Source of the DNA: Oscarella lobularis
Taxonomy: Eukaryota > Porifera > Homoscleromorpha > Homosclerophorida > Oscarellidae
NCBI RefSeq assembly: GCF_947507565.1
Contig: NC_089178.1
Coordinates: forward strand, 2,046,001 to 2,110,000
DNA length: 64,000 nucleotides
Direction: 5' to 3'
The notes under the pieces were generated by a model, which worked only from the letters and a program-made list of their open reading frames with translations, did not search any database and was not told the origin of the DNA. Positions 50,589-61,900 of this stretch are shown in pieces. Position 1 is the first letter of the stretch. Each line of letters opens with the position of its first letter. A program made the position numbers and the translations under genes.

Positions 50589-50825
50589 GCTGCTTGCACC
50601 CAATTTTCATGTTGTTTTAGATAAGGTTTGTTCTTTGTAGCGCAAGATATAATTATGTGTTCGTTTGTGGCATGTTTCTCTGTTTGTACTGTAGCGTTCT
50701 ACAGTAATGAGTTATTTATCCGTGTTGCGCCCGCGCCCGAGCACTACGCAAGCGCAGCGAAATCGCGAACAGAGAACTTGTTCTAGAGGGTCTCCTTGCT
50801 GCGTTTAGGTTCGCACGCCGTGGCC

Positions 50826-51182
50826 ATGTCCGGCAGTCAAGAGCAGACCAACAAAAAAATACTCCAGTCGCTACAGGAGCAGAGGGAGAAGCTGAAAATG
50901 AAAGAACAGCACCAGCGCCAGCCGGAAAGCCGTAGAGCGGGACCAGTAGCCTCGTCGCGACCTGAATACGGTCGAGGCGTTGGAAGAGGAAAGAATCTCG
51001 CTCAGCAACGAGCGCCCGCCCCCGCGGAACGGGCGGACGCTCATCGCATGCTGGTGAACCAGCGCGCTGCTTTGCAACACGCGCAGTCTCAATCCTACGG
51101 TTGCTATGTGACCCAAGACTCGCAGTTTGGAAATTTGATACTTCCCGTACTGCCACGCATGAACGGCGGCACGAATCAATAG
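50826..51182 (+). CDS. SOSS complex subunit C (INIP)
   Basis: Small protein of 118 residues, single exon here. The C-terminal half RAALQHAQSQSYGCYVTQDS then FGNLILPVLPR is the hallmark of INIP (SSBIP1/MISE). INIP is the small subunit of the SOSS complex, which binds single-stranded DNA with hSSB1/2 and INTS3 during double-strand-break repair and ATM signalling. The N-terminus is basic and helical (NKKILQSLQEQREKLKMKEQ) as in the family. I chose the ATG at 50826 because residues upstream are not conserved. AP3M1 starts 108 bp after the stop, in the same direction. Confidence 0.92.
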   Translation: MSGSQEQTNKKILQSLQEQREKLKMKEQHQRQPESRRAGPVASSRPEYGRGVGRGKNLAQQRAPAPAERADAHRMLVNQRAALQHAQSQSYGCYVTQDSQFGNLILPVLPRMNGGTNQ

Positions 51183-51290
51183 TCTATTTGCAACGATTTA
51201 TTTATTCACCGTTCTTAGTCCGGGCACTATAGTTCGTGTTCGATCTCACGTTTTATCGAGCTGTTACAGCAGGGAAAACCGACGCCCAAG

Positions 51291-53515
51291 ATGATACACA
51301 GTCTCTTTATGATTAACCAGTCGGGGTGAGTTCGTCTAAAAGTTATCGGGGGCCCTCCAAAAGAACTTGAGTAATTCGTCCTCGTTTCGTCTCAAAGAGA
51401 CATCTTTATGGAGAAGCACTGGCGCAGCACGGTCAGTCGATCCGTATGCGACTACTTCTTCGAAGCGCAAGCAAAGGTACAGTGCAATAGCAAGAGAAAA
51501 AAAGCAATCGACGCAACGTCGTCGCAGGCGAGCCGTCCCGAAGACGTTCCCGTCGTCGTAACGACTCCCCATCACTATCTCGTCACGATATTCCGCTTTA
51601 AGCTCTACTTCGTAGCCGTACTTCAAAACGAAAGTGGGTTTGAAAGGGAAGGGGGGGGAGGGGACATCGTCGGATCGTCGCCTTTTTCTTTTTAGCGCCT
51701 CCGCTCTACGTCGTCGAATTTCTCCATCGAATCATGGACACGTTCGTCGAGTATTTCGGTAGTTGCTCGGAATTGGTGATCAAGGAGCAGTACGTCGTCG
51801 TTTACGAGGTTCGTACTGTAGGAAAGAAATTGGATTTGCTACATCAAATTCCCGTCTTTAGCTTCTCGATGAAATGCTCGATAATGGTTATCCGCACGTG
51901 ACCGATCCCAACGTCTTGCGGGAGATGATTCGACCGCCGACTGTGCTCGGAGCCGTCGTTGACACGGTCACTGGTAGATCGAGGTAAACCGGGTCAAGAA
52001 ATTTCATCTATTTTTTTGGCTGCATGTGTTTTGTCTATAGGATGAGCGAGACTTTGCCCACTGGTCAGCTGTCGAATATTCCTTGGAGACGGCAAGGAGT
52101 GAAGTACGCGAACAATGAGGTTTGCAGAATGTCTTTCTGCGTTTTTTTTTCCAAATCGCTCGCTTAGGCGTATTTTGATTTGGTTGAAGAAATCGATGCA
52201 ATCATTGATAAATCCGTATGTAACCGTTTATGAATTGTAAGTCACGTTTTTCAATGTTGCAACCAGGGAACAACAATCTCGTCAGAAATTCAGGGACACG
52301 TACGTAGCGGATTTTTTCATCATCTAAAATTAGAGAGCCTCTCGTCTTGTGCATAGGTTGAGTCTGTAGTGAAATTATCCGGAATGCCCGGTACATTCCT
52401 GAAAGAGTGTCTCGCTGGAGGGCCTCACTTTAAATTCTTTCTAGATTTGACAATGTCCTTTGTCAATCCACGTCTACTCGATGACGTTAGCTTTCATCCT
52501 TGTGTGCGATTCCGTCGTTGGGAGGCAAGCACAACTAAGCCCCTTTTCAGGTTACATAGAAAGAAATGGATTTCTATAGGCAGAGCGGGTTTTGTCGTTT
52601 GTTCCTCCCGACGGTCGATTCCGTCTTATGTCGTACCACATTACGTCTTCAAGGCAAGACGGGGTTTGAACTTCGGGAATCGTTCGTTTTGATGTAGTTT
52701 TTAATTTAGTGTGGTAACTTTTCCTGTCTGGGTAAAGCCAATGTTTCACTTCAGAGAGGTAATTCGATCGGGAATTGTTTGTTATCTCAAAATCGAGGAA
52801 TTTTCTTGTAGGGCTCGGGTTCTTTGGACATATCTGTCGGTCCCAAGCAAACAATGGGAAAACAGGTTTGTTCCGCGTAACGTTTTCGACTATTCTTATG
52901 CTCTCTAATAGGTCGAGGAAGTTGAATTGAATGTGGTTATGCCAAAGATGGTACAGAACTGCACGTTGACACCTACAGGCAATCCCGTCTCCGTTTTATT
53001 CTCTTCCTTTGTCATAATCTTTTTCAGTTGGAAATTATCTGTTTGATCCTACGACGAAGACTCTAAAGTGGCACGTGAGTTTGTCTGAGGGTTTTGATGT
53101 GGTGTACTACTTCGCCTATAGATCGGTCGATTGATGCCACAGAAATTGATTCAACTAAAAGGCTCGGTACGCGCACACGTCTCTGCAATTCGATAAAATA
53201 ATTTCCTTGCTTTTTCAGCTCACACTTCAAACCGGGGCCCCTCTGCCTGATTCCAACCCATCAGTGGAAGTGTGCACACAATTACCTTCCGAATAGCATT
53301 TTTACGACGAGCGTTTTCGCTTAGGTTGCCTTCAAAGTTCCCTCGTTTGCTGTCTCAGGATTGAAGGTGAACAGACTAGACATCTATGGCGAGGTCATCC
53401 AAAAAATACAGTGTCTTGCTCGCATTTCATGCCGTATTTTATTCCATAGAAATACAAGCCTTTTAAGGGTGTCAAATACACAACCAAAGCGGGCAAATTT
53501 CAGGTTAGGTCGTAA
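51291..53515 (+). CDS. AP-3 adaptor complex subunit mu
   Basis: Medium subunit of the AP-3 clathrin-adaptor complex, which recognises YXX-phi sorting signals and moves cargo from endosomes to lysosomes and related organelles. The N-terminal longin-like part starts MIHSLFMINQSG, FMEKHWRSTVSRSVCDYFFE, TTPHHYLVTIFR, FLHRIMDTFVEYFG and VVVYELLDEMLDNG. The linker has LPTGQLSNIPWRRQGVKY and NNEAYFDLVEEIDAIIDKSG. The C-terminal MHD has VNPRLLDDVSFHPCVRFRRW, PPDGRFRLMSYHI, GPKQTMGK, SGLKVNRLDIYGEKYKPFKG and TTKAGKFQVRS before TAA. Length is about 420 residues, as in animals. About a dozen introns; those at 51476-51528 and in SGMP|D (about 52390-52445) are needed to keep the family alignment. Confidence 0.95.
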
Positions 53516-53726
53516 AGAGATTTTGAAGAAGTGGCCATCCTGTGCAGCACGCCCTTTTTTTTCTTTTCTACATGATTGTTGCTTGAGTGTGCTTAATAGG
53601 GATAAAATGTTACGAACCCAACGAAATCGATCGCATGTTCCTCGCTGCAAGTGAAGAAAAAAGGTACGTTTTATTATTTTTTTGTATCTGCCCGCGCTTG
53701 CGTGTAAGTCGTGGATCTTTTCTACT
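53516..53726. other. Convergent 3' flanks of AP3M1 and the GPCR
   Basis: About 210 bp between two facing stop codons. A short open frame (from about 53600, including YEPNEIDRMF) resembles a spliced exon but fits neither gene. Otherwise nothing seen. Confidence 0.4.
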
Positions 53727-55746
53727 TTACACTAGCGACTCGTCTCGAAATACGATATTTATCGATTCAACTACAGAATTGCCGGCGCTCGACTCGTCGA
53801 ATTTGTACGCACCAGTCCAGGGCGCATTCAACTTGAAGGCGGGAGGCGGCGGCCGAGGGGGCGGAGGGGGCGGAGGCGCACGCCGTCGGCCACTGCCCGT
53901 GCGCCGTCGCTCAGCGCACACTCGCCGCGGTTCTTCGCACATCCTTGGTCTTTTTTGAGGAGGTGGACTCGTATCAGGATCCGCTTTTTCTCTAGGTACT
54001 GCCGTTGCTGATAGGTCCGACGACGGCGTTCCGCTGTCTTCAACGCTGCCGCTGCTGCTACTTAATTTGTTATTTGGCGGAGGCGGTCGCGGCTGGGGTA
54101 GCGACGAGCGTCGTCTGCAGTCGAGATGAATTAGCTGCATGAATCCGCTGTCTTGCGAGTTTCGTCGTTTTGCTGGCAATTTCAAGCCTTCGCATCCAAT
54201 TGCGACGACTGCCGGCAAAGATTGGCTGACGGAGCGCGACAGAGAGTAGCGCCGCTCCGAATAGGAGACGCGACGGCACGTCAAAATGGCCTTGAACGTC
54301 TCGCGAAACTTTTTGTTTCGCAGGCCGTAGATCATGGGATTACACGCCGAATTGATCAAGGCCAATAAATACGTGACGTAATCGACGGTCGGCGACACGT
54401 CCCGACCGGTGAACGTCGACCAGAGATTGACGGAGTAGTACGGAAACCAGCAGAGAAGAAAAACGCCGATCACCGTGAGAACGGTTTTAGCGAGACGTCG
54501 TTCCAACGCCAATTGACGTACAGAACGTCGATATCGACTCGTACTGTGACCTTGCACGCTGCCGATCCAGCAGAGCGACGGCGTGCTGCCGCGGCGACGA
54601 CACGGCTCCGGCGTGCGGGAAGCCGACGGCGAGTCGGGGTAGTCGCCCGTAGCCGCTCCGCCGTTCTCGGCGTTCTGTTTGAGTCGTTTCGCTCGCTTGT
54701 CCATTCGCCAGAAAATTCCGATATAGGCGAAGGTCATGACGAGGAGAGGAATTATGAAGAGGCCGATTACGATCGCCGTGTTGTACCATTGGTCGGCACC
54801 GCGTTTCGCCCAGGCGACGGCACATCGATTCTTGCCGTCGTTGAAATCGAACGAACCGAGCCCGACGAGCGGCGGAAAGCTGAAAATAGTCGCGTGAAGC
54901 CAGACGTAAGCGATCATCAAAGCCGCTCGCCGATATGATCGCTGACGGGCTCGGGGATGCGACGTCGAGTAGTACCTAAGGGAGAAAAAGAAGCCGCTCT
55001 AGTATTGTCGCTCGGAGAATCTATAGGTATGAGGGAGGATGCGTTCCGTGTCGTCGTTTGCAAGGATGCAAACGACAACTGTGGTCACTTAGGTTAGGAC
55101 AACAAATTATAGATGAATAACGGCTCATCTCCATCCGATAGGCGTTGCGGTTTATGGGGCCGCTCTCGAAACACGCGCGACGCTTTAGAAAAATTGCCGC
55201 TCGACTGTACGACGACGACAACGATAAAGGGCTCTAGCTACTGAGGGTGTTTCCTGGGAAACGGGTGGTGCAGGTGCTATGCAATCCGAGCCGGCACAAG
55301 TGCGTAAACTCGGTTGCACGAGGGGAGGACCCCCCTCTCCGCTTCCCTGGTTTTCGTTTCCTGCGATCTGTCACTAACCGTTCGACGGAGATGGCAGCGA
55401 GCGTGACGATGCTCGCGCCTGAGAAGAGAACACTCAGGAAACCGGCGGCGCGGCACCACGCGTCACCGAATATCCATCGACGCACGGCGAGACTGGCGGC
55501 GACGAACGGGACGCTGACGACAGCGACGCAGATGTCGGCGATGGCGAGATTGACGATGAGTAGATTGGTGACCGTTCGAAGTCGAGGACGCAAGTAGATG
55601 GTCGCGCAGACGAGCGAGCCGAAAAAGAGAGCGATGATGCCGACTAGAATGACGGCGGCGCTTTCAATTGCACCGATCCACTGGGGATCATCATCATTGG
55701 TGGCGTTTGTCGCATTCATGACGACAGCGCTTGTAGTAGCATCCAT
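53727..55746 (-). CDS. Orphan class A (rhodopsin-like) G-protein-coupled receptor
   Basis: Two exons (55379-55746 and 53727-54975) give 538 residues with seven hydrophobic segments. Class A marks: NLLIVNLAIADI (TM2 Asp), WIFGDAWC (TM3 Cys), an E-R-Y form of the DRY motif created across the splice (SVER|YYSTSHP), CAVAW in extracellular loop 2, LLCWFPYY (TM6) and NSACNPMIYGLRN (TM7). The N-terminus has N-glycosylation sites (NATNATN). The cytoplasmic tail is long, Ser/Pro/Arg-rich, with a run of prolines near the end. Intron 1 (403 bp) is one of the longer ones here. Ligand cannot be inferred; the sequence is generically amine/peptide-receptor-like. I chose the MDATTSAVV start over an upstream in-frame ATG because residues before it are not receptor-like. 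Confidence 0.88.
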
Positions 55747-56280
55747 CTTCGTTCGGCGAGAGGAATGATATGTTATTAGGGATCGTAAATGGAATTCGAC
55801 GGATGATAAGACGATGATGCAAGGACGGCCCCGTGGGCACATTTCAAGCCACGCCTTTCTTGCAGGTGTTGCTTTGCCTACAGTTGTTTGTTTGCATCCA
55901 AATCAGAGGGAAGAGAAGGACAGCCGTTCATTACAGTGAAATCTGATCCCTCCCAGGCAGGCCAAGCACGAAAAGGAAATCAAAAGGTACATTTTAATAG
56001 AACTCGTATATTAAAATGTATCACATCTCTATGATGAAATTTTTTAGGAAATACAAAAGTTCGAATTCTCCACGTGTTCGGATTGCAGAAGTCACGAGGA
56101 CGGCCGCGCGCGCTAAGCCCAAAGGCCGCTATGGAGGCCTTCAGACCTCCACGCGTTTTTGCACCCCACCGGAGCTCCGGCGTATCAGCCCGATTTTCTG
56201 GCCAACAACTGCTCCCGAAGCGATATATAAATGAGATTTTAATCACCAAGCGACACTGGATTCGGCTGGACGAGCCTATC
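55747..56280. other. Divergent region between the GPCR and NELFB
   Basis: About 530 bp that should hold both promoters and the first exon of NELFB. It contains a perfect stem-loop at 55988-56020. ATGs near 56128 (MEAFRPPRVF) might start NELFB after splicing, but this is unproven. A tRNA-like TTCGAAT at about 56060 has no matching arms. Confidence 0.4.
55988..56020. repeat. Stem-loop, 12-bp perfect arms
   Basis: TACATTTTAATA and TATTAAAATGTA flank a 9-base loop. It is AT-rich and located between two divergent genes. Function unknown. Confidence 0.6.
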
Positions 56281-58240
56281 AAGGCGGAGACTTCATCCGC
56301 GATGCGCTGGGAAGTGGGAACCCGATCGAGGTCATAACTCACTTTCAGCGCGAAAACGGTCTCGCCATCGATGCCCTGCACCCCGTCCTACCCCTCCTCG
56401 ATCTCCACGACGTAACGCGACGCGAAATCCACGCCAATCTCTACGAACAACTCGAAACGACGCTACTATCAAAACTCGTCGCTCTCGCGCCTGATCGTAT
56501 CCTCGCGCTCGTCGATTCGGGCTTCGAATTCGCTCGTCGACCGGAGAATCCTCTCCGATCGGTCGTCCTTCGCCTTCTCGACGCCCTTCCCACGATCCCC
56601 GACCGAATCCTCGACGAACTGAGCGACGATCAAGCGCTCTACGAATCGTGCGCCGTCGGCGTCAAACGTCAAATATGGGAGAAAAACGTCGGCTTATTCG
56701 GCGACGAAGTGCGCCCGCTGCTCGATCGCTACGTCGACGAGAAGGAACGACTCGTTTCGAGCGTCGGCGTCGATTTTTTCGGCGTGTCGCCGCGCGCGCG
56801 ACGCCAACACGAAACGGTGAAAGGTCTCACGACGTACGTCGGCGGATCGCTGAAACTCTACAATATGCTGCTCCAGTTCATTCGGACACTCTTCTTGTCG
56901 ACGAAAATCGTTCACTATTGCACGCTACGAGCCGACATGCTCATGTCGTTGCACGATCTCGAAGCGACGCACGTTCTCGGCGCCGATCCGTGTCACGAGT
57001 TCGGCTGGTGCTTGGATGCGTGCATACGAGAGCGCGGCGTCGATCCCAAGCACGGGCAGAAATTGGAGAAGATACTCGACGATATACGATCGCCTAAGGA
57101 GCAGATGAGAGGGTGAGTACTTAGATATTTTAATTTATTTATTTATTTATTAACTAATTTAGAGATATTTCGATGTTGCTTTGCGATCCCTATGCTGTTC
57201 ATGCTGTCACGAATACGATTGTCAGTCAGTTGCATGATACTGTGAATCGAGAAGATCTTCCACGTGTAAGATACATATTATTAGTATGTTTGCCGTAATG
57301 TGTTCTGTATTACTTCTTAGGTAAATATGGAATTTTGTCTTCTGATTCGGCTGCTCCAGTTTGGATTGAATGCGTGGGACATGATCAACGGGCAGAATTT
57401 CACTGAAGATGATTTGGTGCGTCAATTAATTATTTAATCACTAAGCTAACATTTTTATCAACGTCTTTCTGTTGATTAGAGCATGGTTTCATTGACCGAG
57501 TGTCTACCAGCTCTCGCTGAAATTCTTGTCAAACAATCTATCTCCGGTTTTGATCCTCAGCCGAATTCCACAGCAAAACCAAACGAGGCATTAGCGCGAT
57601 TCATGCAAATCGACCAACCGGCGCAGGCGTTCACATTAGAATTTGCCATCCACGCCGCCGAGAAGCGCGACGAGTTTCTATTGCACTCCATACTTTCACC
57701 TATAGCCCACGCCTGTTTGAGCATGCCAGACGTTCCATCGTTATTTTTTCATCGATTCACACACGCCTTGGCGTGCATCACTGACCCAATGCCAAGCTCG
57801 TCCTTCTTCAATCTCGTTTTCGACGACTTTCTTCTCAATTTTGTATCGTGCGAGGGCGTTGCTCGGCAGCTGCATCAACTTCTCTGGCAATTATGTGAAA
57901 GACTCAAGGATGCTGATCTAATAGGTCATTTTATTGAAGCCAGTCGGCCGGCGGAAGACGTAAGACATGCAAATACGCGACCAGGTGGCAACCACTTGTG
58001 GTCACACAATTGGTTGTCTACTAAAATTTTTCTTGAACGCACTCTTCCTTCTAGCATTCGATCGAAGCAAAGGAATTCTATGTTCAGCTGATGGAAAAGG
58101 TCTCCGCTCTACAGAATCAGAAGCCACAGCTGCAGCAGCAACAGCAAGTGTCCCCGTCACCCCTCGAAGTGGCCAACTCTCCTCTTTTGGACATCTTACC
58201 GCGATCGGCTCCCACCTCTCCCCCCATGGAAACGCAGTGA
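56281..58240 (+). CDS. Negative elongation factor B (NELF-B/COBRA1)
   Basis: Subunit of the NELF complex, which holds RNA polymerase II in promoter-proximal pausing together with DSIF. The helical-repeat protein matches throughout: ALGSGNPIEVITHFQRENG, ACAVGVKRQIWEKNVGLFGD in alternate spelling SCAVGVKRQIWEKN, SLKLYNMLLQFIRTLFL, VHYCTLRADMLMSLHDLEA, DPCHEFGWCLDACIRERGVD, SMLLCDPYAVHAVTNTIVSQ, then a variable C-terminus with Gln- and Pro-rich residues ending SPPMETQ. About 600 residues, as in the family. The main exon is about 56290-57112, followed by several smaller ones. The true start codon is uncertain: the frame is closed by a TGA about 65 bp upstream with no ATG, so a short first exon must lie further 5'. 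Confidence 0.92.
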
Positions 58241-58334
58241 GTGATAGACCAAAAAAAAGGAGGAAAAAATTCGCGTGACGCTGCTAGGTGTGATTATTCG
58301 TCGTTTGTTTTATTACTATTAGATACTGATTTCT

Positions 58335-58859
58335 CTACGAAAGTTGACTTGGGTCGAGCATTGCCTTTCTTCGCGCCGATTCTCTCGCTATGTGCTGGTT
58401 CAGTCGCGTGAGTCGCTCCTGCAAAAATTGCACGTCCACGAGAAGATTAAAAAAAAAGTGACGTTGTGCTCACGTACTTGAACACTTTCCAAGAGATTGT
58501 TCACCAGCAGGATTCGATGCTTGGAATTCTCCAAATTCTGCACGTACGGATCGAGGCTGATAGGCGCCTTCTGCAAATCGGACAGGCGATGGAGTTCTAC
58601 GCGATTCGCTCTAGCAAAACGTGTCATAATCATACGGAAGTGCTTTACCCTTGGACAACTTGTCGACGTATTCCCGCAATTCGACCTGACTTTGCCTGGT
58701 AAGAGAGAAAAGAAATCGTTTCCCGTTGCGAGACCCCACGAGCCAATTGCGATTCAAAACTCACCGAACGGCCTTCACTTTTAGGTCGACTTCCTCCACG
58801 GCCGGTCTGAGCACCGAAAGAATGCCGTCAGTGAGGGAATCGGTCGAGTCTGTTGCCAT
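58335..58859 (-). CDS. SNAPIN (SNARE-associated / BLOC-1 related protein)
   Basis: Small coiled-coil protein matching SNAPIN, a subunit of BLOC-1 and BORC. It binds SNAP-25-type SNAREs and works in endosome-lysosome traffic and vesicle priming. Residues: ILSVLRPAVEEVDLKVKAVR, SQVELREYVDKLSK, LHRLSDLQKAPISLDPYVQN, LENSKHRILLVNNLLESVQ, ERLTRLNQHIARESARRKAM, ending LDPSQLS. At least four exons. The junction after KLSK is odd: the GTAAAG donor with the GTAG acceptor would shift the frame. A 39-bp GTATGA...GTAG intron (58597-58635) keeps it but adds a few residues. Start codon is 46 bp from that of GNPTAB on the other strand. Confidence 0.9.
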
Positions 58860-58905
58860 ATAGGTCACGTGATGTATAGAACCGGAAGCCCCGAATAGTA
58901 AGCAA
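58860..58905. promoter_or_regulatory. Bidirectional promoter, SNAPIN / GNPTAB
   Basis: Only 46 bp separate the two start codons. Within them lie GTCACGTGAT (58864-58873), an E-box of the kind bound by bHLH-zip factors (USF, MITF/TFE family), and ACCGGAAG (58881-58888), an ETS-type site. The E-box resembles the vertebrate CLEAR element of lysosomal genes. A role for it here is inferred. Confidence 0.6.
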
Positions 58906-61900
58906 ATGGCCCTCGCTAAACTCCTCCAGCGTCGGCTCTATACGTTTCTCAACTCGCGATCGGGCATTGCTCTATGTCTGACGGCCACCGTGATCGTTCT
59001 CGTCTCCGGTTTTCAGTTCGGCGAGGTAAAGGAAACTCGCGATCTGCATGTTGACTTTCTTACTACCTCTCTCGACTTTCTAGACGGCTCTGCGATGGAG
59101 CATGGATCAATATGATGCAGCATTTAGCTTCTATCACGACAACATCGCCGGGAAGTCGTTTCAAGACAAGTGAGAGCCCACAGCCACGTGAGTTTCTTTC
59201 TTTGTTTCTACGCCTCTCTCTCGTAGAATTTCCGCGCCGATTCCGATTGACATCGTGTACACGTGGGTAAACGGCTCCGATCCGGAGCTTCTCGAGGCGC
59301 TCGCGAGGGTGAAAATCGAATTAGAAGCCGAAAAAAATCGGACAAAGTTAGACGAGGAAAATTCAAACGCGATTTTTCGCTAAGCTGATTCTATCAGGGA
59401 ACGAGAGCGCCTACTCGAAGCACAGAAGCAGAAAGAACTCGAACAAAGAAAGTAAGAGAAAGAAAAACGAATTTTGGAGACTTTTTTCGTTCAGTTTTTT
59501 TTTTCGTTTTTAGAAACGCGACGTTGACTAACAGCGTCAATTCCAGTCGAAATGCGAGAAACGCCTCTAGGAACGACGCAACAAAAGTTTCCTCTTCGCC
59601 GACATCACTCCGACGTCGTCTGCCGCAGACAAAAGAAACGGCAACAGCGTCAAAACCAAAGAAGCCCGTAAAACGGACGGGTAGACAGGGGAAGAGGGAG
59701 AAAGTCTTTTCACCTAATATTAAATCCAACGCGAGGAGTCTCAAATCTGTGTCGAAATTGAATGCTAATAAGAAAGGAGAAGAACCGACGAAGCAACGTC
59801 ACGTCAACGTCAACGTCAGCGTCAATGTGAATGGGACTATTAGAAACAATGAAACGGAGGGAAAAGCGACCGTTTTGTCGTCAGAAAGTGCTACGAAAGG
59901 TCGCAAGGCGCCAAGTGTTCGCCAACCCAAGACGAGAGTCAAATGGGAGAAAATGCCAGAGTAAGAAGAATACAGTAGAAAAGAATGAGAAAATGACTTG
60001 GCTCTTTTCAGTCTGGAACCGCCGAAGCCTACCGAAGCGGCTCCCGTTGCGAAAAAGGAAGAAAAGGGCGTCTGTACTGGCAGGCTCTGTCTGCCCGCGT
60101 ACGCCGTCTTGTTTCGCGGCTTTCCGTCGAACGTTACCCTGAAGGAGGCGAGCGTTGATAGATCGTCGCGTTTTCGTTTTTGGCTAATTTTTTTTTCTTG
60201 CTGGTAGATTCGAAGTATTGATAAAACGTTTGCGTCCGCGATGAAGGCGATGCGCGTCACGTCGGAAGGGGCGCACAAGGAGACGGTAACGTACGTGCAA
60301 TTTCCTTACGAAAGAGCAGGTGATGAGCAATTCATCTGCACGCTTGGCGCACAACGGAACGTGTCTTTTTTTCTAGCCAAAGACGTGTCAAAGAAATTAC
60401 TTACGTGGAAGAAGAAGAACGTCAGTTCAACGGTGGGCTATCTCGTAAGTTTGTTTTCAGTTTTTCTCGCTGAATAATCGAGGTTGATTAGACGGACGAT
60501 TGTGAAGTGAACTGCTGCTTCAAAATGAAAAATCTTGTCTTATTAAAGTCCCTTGCCGTCAATCTGACTCATTTGGAATTGACGAGAGCAATGGTGCAGC
60601 AGTTTTCGCAACAGATTGCATCAGTACGTTGATTATACGTATAATATATAAAGTGGTGTCGGTCAAGTTTTGTTGATTTCTTCAGGTCACCTTATTTTCC
60701 AATCACAGCATCGGAGTCATCAAATTTTCCAATATTTCGTACGCCGAAAGTGCACTGAAACTTGTAAGACAAAATCACTGTTCACAAGGACGACGCTTCT
60801 CTGAACGTTTGATATCTCAGTCCAAGGGAAACGTCACCGTAGGCAATCGCTCCGTCAGTTTGGCTCCCGCCTTCGTCGCTTGGGATCCTATGACGCCACT
60901 CGACGATTCAAAAAAAGAAGAAGTTCCGGACGATGATATCATGTCGGCAAATCGTTTCCAAGACAACGAGGTAAGCGTTGTCGAGCGGCGAAAGAGCGCG
61001 CAACTCGACGCAAATCCGATGCTAGGAACTACGCTATTCGTTGAGATCGGTCGAAAAGTTCGTTCCGTGGATTCGACACATCTACATTGTTACAAATGGT
61101 CAGATACCGTACTGGTTGGATTTGGATAATCCTAGAGTGACCGTTGTCACTCACAAAGTACGCTGAACGTGTGCCGTCTTTTGGTTCACAGTTTTTTCTG
61201 ACTGTTCGTCTTTAGGATCTTTTTCCCAACGAGACTCACCTTCCAACGTTCAGTTCACCCGCAATCGAAACCCACATCCATCGCATACCGGGTCTCTCCA
61301 AGAAATTCATCTACATGAACGACGACGTGCTCTTTGGAAAGGAAGTTTATCCGGACGACTTTTACAGCTATTCCGGAGGCCACAGAGTAGCTAAAAAAAC
61401 GACTGGTATGGTTTGTTCTGACAGAATTTCTCCTAGGTCTATTTGGCGTGGCAAGTTCCCCAGTGTTCCGAAGGCTGCCCGACGAATTGGATCAGGGACC
61501 GGTACTGCGACGTGTCATGCAACAATTCGGCGTGCGATTGGGACGGAGGCGATTGCGAAGGTAAACGTACTCGGTCAAGCAAATGAAAGAGTACCGTAAT
61601 GAGGAGGCATCGTTAATTAAGGAAAAAGTCCAAGATCTGCCTATAATTTTCGGAGTTGGCATTCCAGTAGTTATTCGTCAGATCCCAAAAGATACTGCAA
61701 TGTTGGGTGCGCCGATGCGTGGCTAGGAGACCGATACTGCGATGCGGTAACTTAATTGTGCATGGGGGCAAAAAATTAGATACTAATCTCTCGTCATCTC
61801 CAAGGCGTGCAATATTCGTGAGTGCGGCTTTGACGTGGGAGATTGCGGAATGGCCAACTTTCGCCAACTTCACGACGTTGAACTGGAAGATGACAACAGG

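Noticed and set aside
53590-53660. Possible extra exon with YEPNEIDRMF after AP3M1
   Set aside because: AP3M1 already ends normally with KAGKFQVRS and a stop. The fragment matches no part of the family I know and lies in the short space facing the GPCR.
56040-56100. TTCGAAT motif resembling a tRNA T-loop
   Set aside because: The flanking bases do not form a T stem, and no matching acceptor or anticodon arms are present.
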